Shown here: in pieces, positions 62,921 to 64,000 of the stretch | How the letters are laid out: each line of letters starts with the position of its first letter | Position numbering within the stretch: the first letter of the stretch is position 1 | Assembly: GCF_037975245.1 (NCBI RefSeq) | Contig: NC_092571.1 | Coordinates: 5,230,001 to 5,294,000, forward strand | Source: Apostichopus japonicus | Taxonomy: Eukaryota > Echinodermata > Holothuroidea > Aspidochirotida > Stichopodidae | Length of the DNA: 64,000 bases | Reading direction: 5' to 3' | The notes under the pieces: model-generated | What the model saw: only the letters and a program-made list of their open reading frames with translations | What the model was told of the DNA's origin: nothing | The model's database searches: none | Translations under genes and position numbers: made by a program

Positions 62921-64000
62921 CAATCGAATGTGCGGTACCGATCAATCGAATGTGCGGTACCGATCAATCGAATGTTCGATACCGATCAATCGAATGTGCG
63001 GTACCGAACAATCGAATGTTCGGTACCGATCAATCGAATGTGCGGTACCGATCAATCGAATGTGCGGTACCGATCAATCGAATGTTCGATACCGATCAAT
63101 CGAATGTGCGGTACCGAACAATCGAATGTGCGGTACCGAACAATCGAATGTGCGGTACCGATCAATCGAATGAGCGGGACCGATCAATCATATGTGCGGT
63201 ACCGATCAATCGAATTTGCGATACCGATCAATCGAATATGCGGTACCGATCAATCGAATGTTCGGTACCGATCAATCGAATGTTCGGTACCGATCAATCG
63301 AAAATGCGGTACCGATCAATCGAATGTTCGATACCGATCAATCGAATGTGCGGTACCGAACAATCGAATGTGCGGTACCGAACAATCGAATGTGCGGTAC
63401 CGATCAATCGAATGTGCGGTACCGATCAATCGAATGTGCGGTACCGATCAATCGAATGTGCGGTACCGATCAATCGAATGTGCGGTACCGATCAACTAAT
63501 GTGCGATACCGAACAATCGAATGTTCGGTACCGTACCGATGAATCGAATGTGCGGTACCGATCAATCGAATGTGCGGTACCGATCAATCGAATGTTCGGT
63601 ACCGATCAATCGAATGTGCGGTACCGATCAATCGAATGTGCGGTATTCATCAATCGAATGTTCGGTACCGATCAATCGAATGTGCGGTACCGATTAATCG
63701 AATGTGCGGTACCGATCAATCGAATGTGCGGTACCGATCAATCGAATGTTCGATACCGATCAATCGAATGTGCGGTACCGAACAATCGAATGTGCGGTAC
63801 CGAACAATCGAATATGCGGTACCGATCAATCGAGTGTGCGGTACCGATCAATCGAATGTGCGGTACCGATCAACTAATGTGCGATACCGAACAATCGAAT
63901 GTTCGGTACCGTACCGATGAATCGAATGTGCGGTACCGATGAATCGAATGTTCGGTACCGATCAATCGAATGTGCGATACCGATCAATCAAATGTGCGGT

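Larger units (their letters stand above)
1..64000 (+). repeat. 22-bp satellite array filling the window
   Basis: Every stretch read resolves into head-to-tail 22-bp monomers of one orientation; no inverted block and no non-repeat island was seen. The canonical monomer joins a GGTACCGATC half to an AATCGAATGTGC half, is 11/22 GC, and holds one GGTACC, one GATC, one TCGA and three CpGs. With position 1 as the first G of GTACC, the common variants are G20 to T (TTCGG form), G1 to T or A, C4C5 to TT, T8 to A (GAACAATC), C9 to T, G or A, and G14 to A or T. Monomers of other lengths are rare: 21-bp forms (CAACTAATG, or GATAAAGTAATG at about 44,356, 44,531, 59,037 and 59,212), 27-bp forms (doubled GTACC) and a few single-base indels. 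About 2,900 monomers fit. Both ends of the window fall inside monomers. Eukaryotic heterochromatin is an inference from size and lack of genes; no species is recognised. Confidence 0.99.
31900..64000 (+). repeat. Right array domain, with cassette positions
   Basis: Here the 21-bp cassette member usually reads GATCAACTAATG, CAATCGATTG monomers are commoner, and in most of its cassettes a second GATGAATCG monomer follows soon after the 27-bp member. Doubled GTACC starts at 32320, 36305, 37849, 40690, 42234, 44569, 46223, 47919, 48297, 48697, 48943, 49189, 49391, 49747, 51775, 52153, 52553, 52799, 53045, 53247, 53603, 55741, 56603, 57377, 59250, 60904, 61634, 63528 and 63906. Spacing between cassettes ranges from 202 bp to about 4 kb. 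It is close to a multiple of 22 plus a small remainder, as expected when each full cassette adds 4 bp (plus 5 and minus 1). Confidence 0.8.
57428..64000 (+). repeat. 14.7-kb-offset segmental duplication, copy 2 (right end unseen)
   Basis: Partner of 42,747-48,391, longer by 928 bp: 730 bp from a local duplication at about 60.3-61.8 kb and 198 bp from another at about 62.5-62.9 kb. Both extra events occurred after the large copy was made, because copy 1 lacks them. Cassettes are at 59250, 60904, 61634, 63528 and 63906. Confidence 0.94.

Noticed and set aside
1-64000. CRISPR-like array of short direct repeats
   Set aside because: There are no spacers: repeats abut directly with 22-bp periodicity, and no cas gene is present.
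1-64000. CENP-B-box-like motif on the minus strand (TTCGATTGATCGG)
   Set aside because: TTCG and the A at the expected spacing are present, but the required CGGG is not at the right distance (GGTA stands there). It is one base off and lacks the final G run, so it is not called.
1-64000. Telomeric or simple microsatellite repeat
   Set aside because: The 22-bp monomer contains no TTAGGG, TTAGG or TTTAGGG unit and is too long and complex for a microsatellite.

Overview
The whole 64,000-base window is one uninterrupted satellite DNA array. Its 22-bp monomer runs head to tail in a single orientation from the first base to the last, about 2,900 copies. I found no gene, RNA gene, transposon, CRISPR array or unique-sequence island, and both edges cut through monomers, so the array extends beyond the window on each side. 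The canonical monomer has a GGTACCGATC half and an AATCGAATGTGC half, is 50% GC and carries three CpGs. Numbered from the first G of GTACC (first complete monomer at position 17), most variation falls at monomer positions 1, 4-5, 8, 9, 14 and 20. Arrays of this size and texture are typical of eukaryotic constitutive heterochromatin (centromeric, pericentromeric or subtelomeric) or of a sex or B chromosome. I do not recognise the monomer and cannot name the species.

The structure worth reading is above the monomer level. (1) A register-shifting cassette recurs throughout: a 21-bp monomer (core CAACTAATG), a 22-bp monomer (GATACCGAAC), then a 27-bp monomer in which GTACC is doubled (GTACCGTACC). 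I located 54 copies of the doubled-GTACC element. (2) The array is built from nested segmental duplications at fixed offsets. The clearest are a 2,697-bp tandem pair (about 0.7-6.1 kb), a 1,898-bp offset pair (14.2-17.7 kb), a roughly 6.0-6.2-kb offset pair (18.8-28.4 kb), a 4,385-bp tandem pair (34.2-43.0 kb), a 3,856-bp tandem pair (47.4-55.1 kb) and a 14.7-15.6-kb offset pair (42.7-48.4 versus 57.4-64.0 kb). Several copies differ at only one to three bases that I could find, so much of this is recent.

Layout: a left domain (1 to about 31.7 kb) is rich in CC-to-TT (GTATTG) monomers, and its cassettes are often followed by a fixed block of about 280 bp. A short divergent patch (about 31.74-31.89 kb) marks the change to a right domain (to 64 kb), where a recognisable derivative of that patch recurs six more times and most cassettes use GATCAACTAATG rather than GTTCAACTAATG. 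The many long open frames on the + strand are a by-product of a stop-free 22-mer (22 is not a multiple of 3) and are not annotated as genes.
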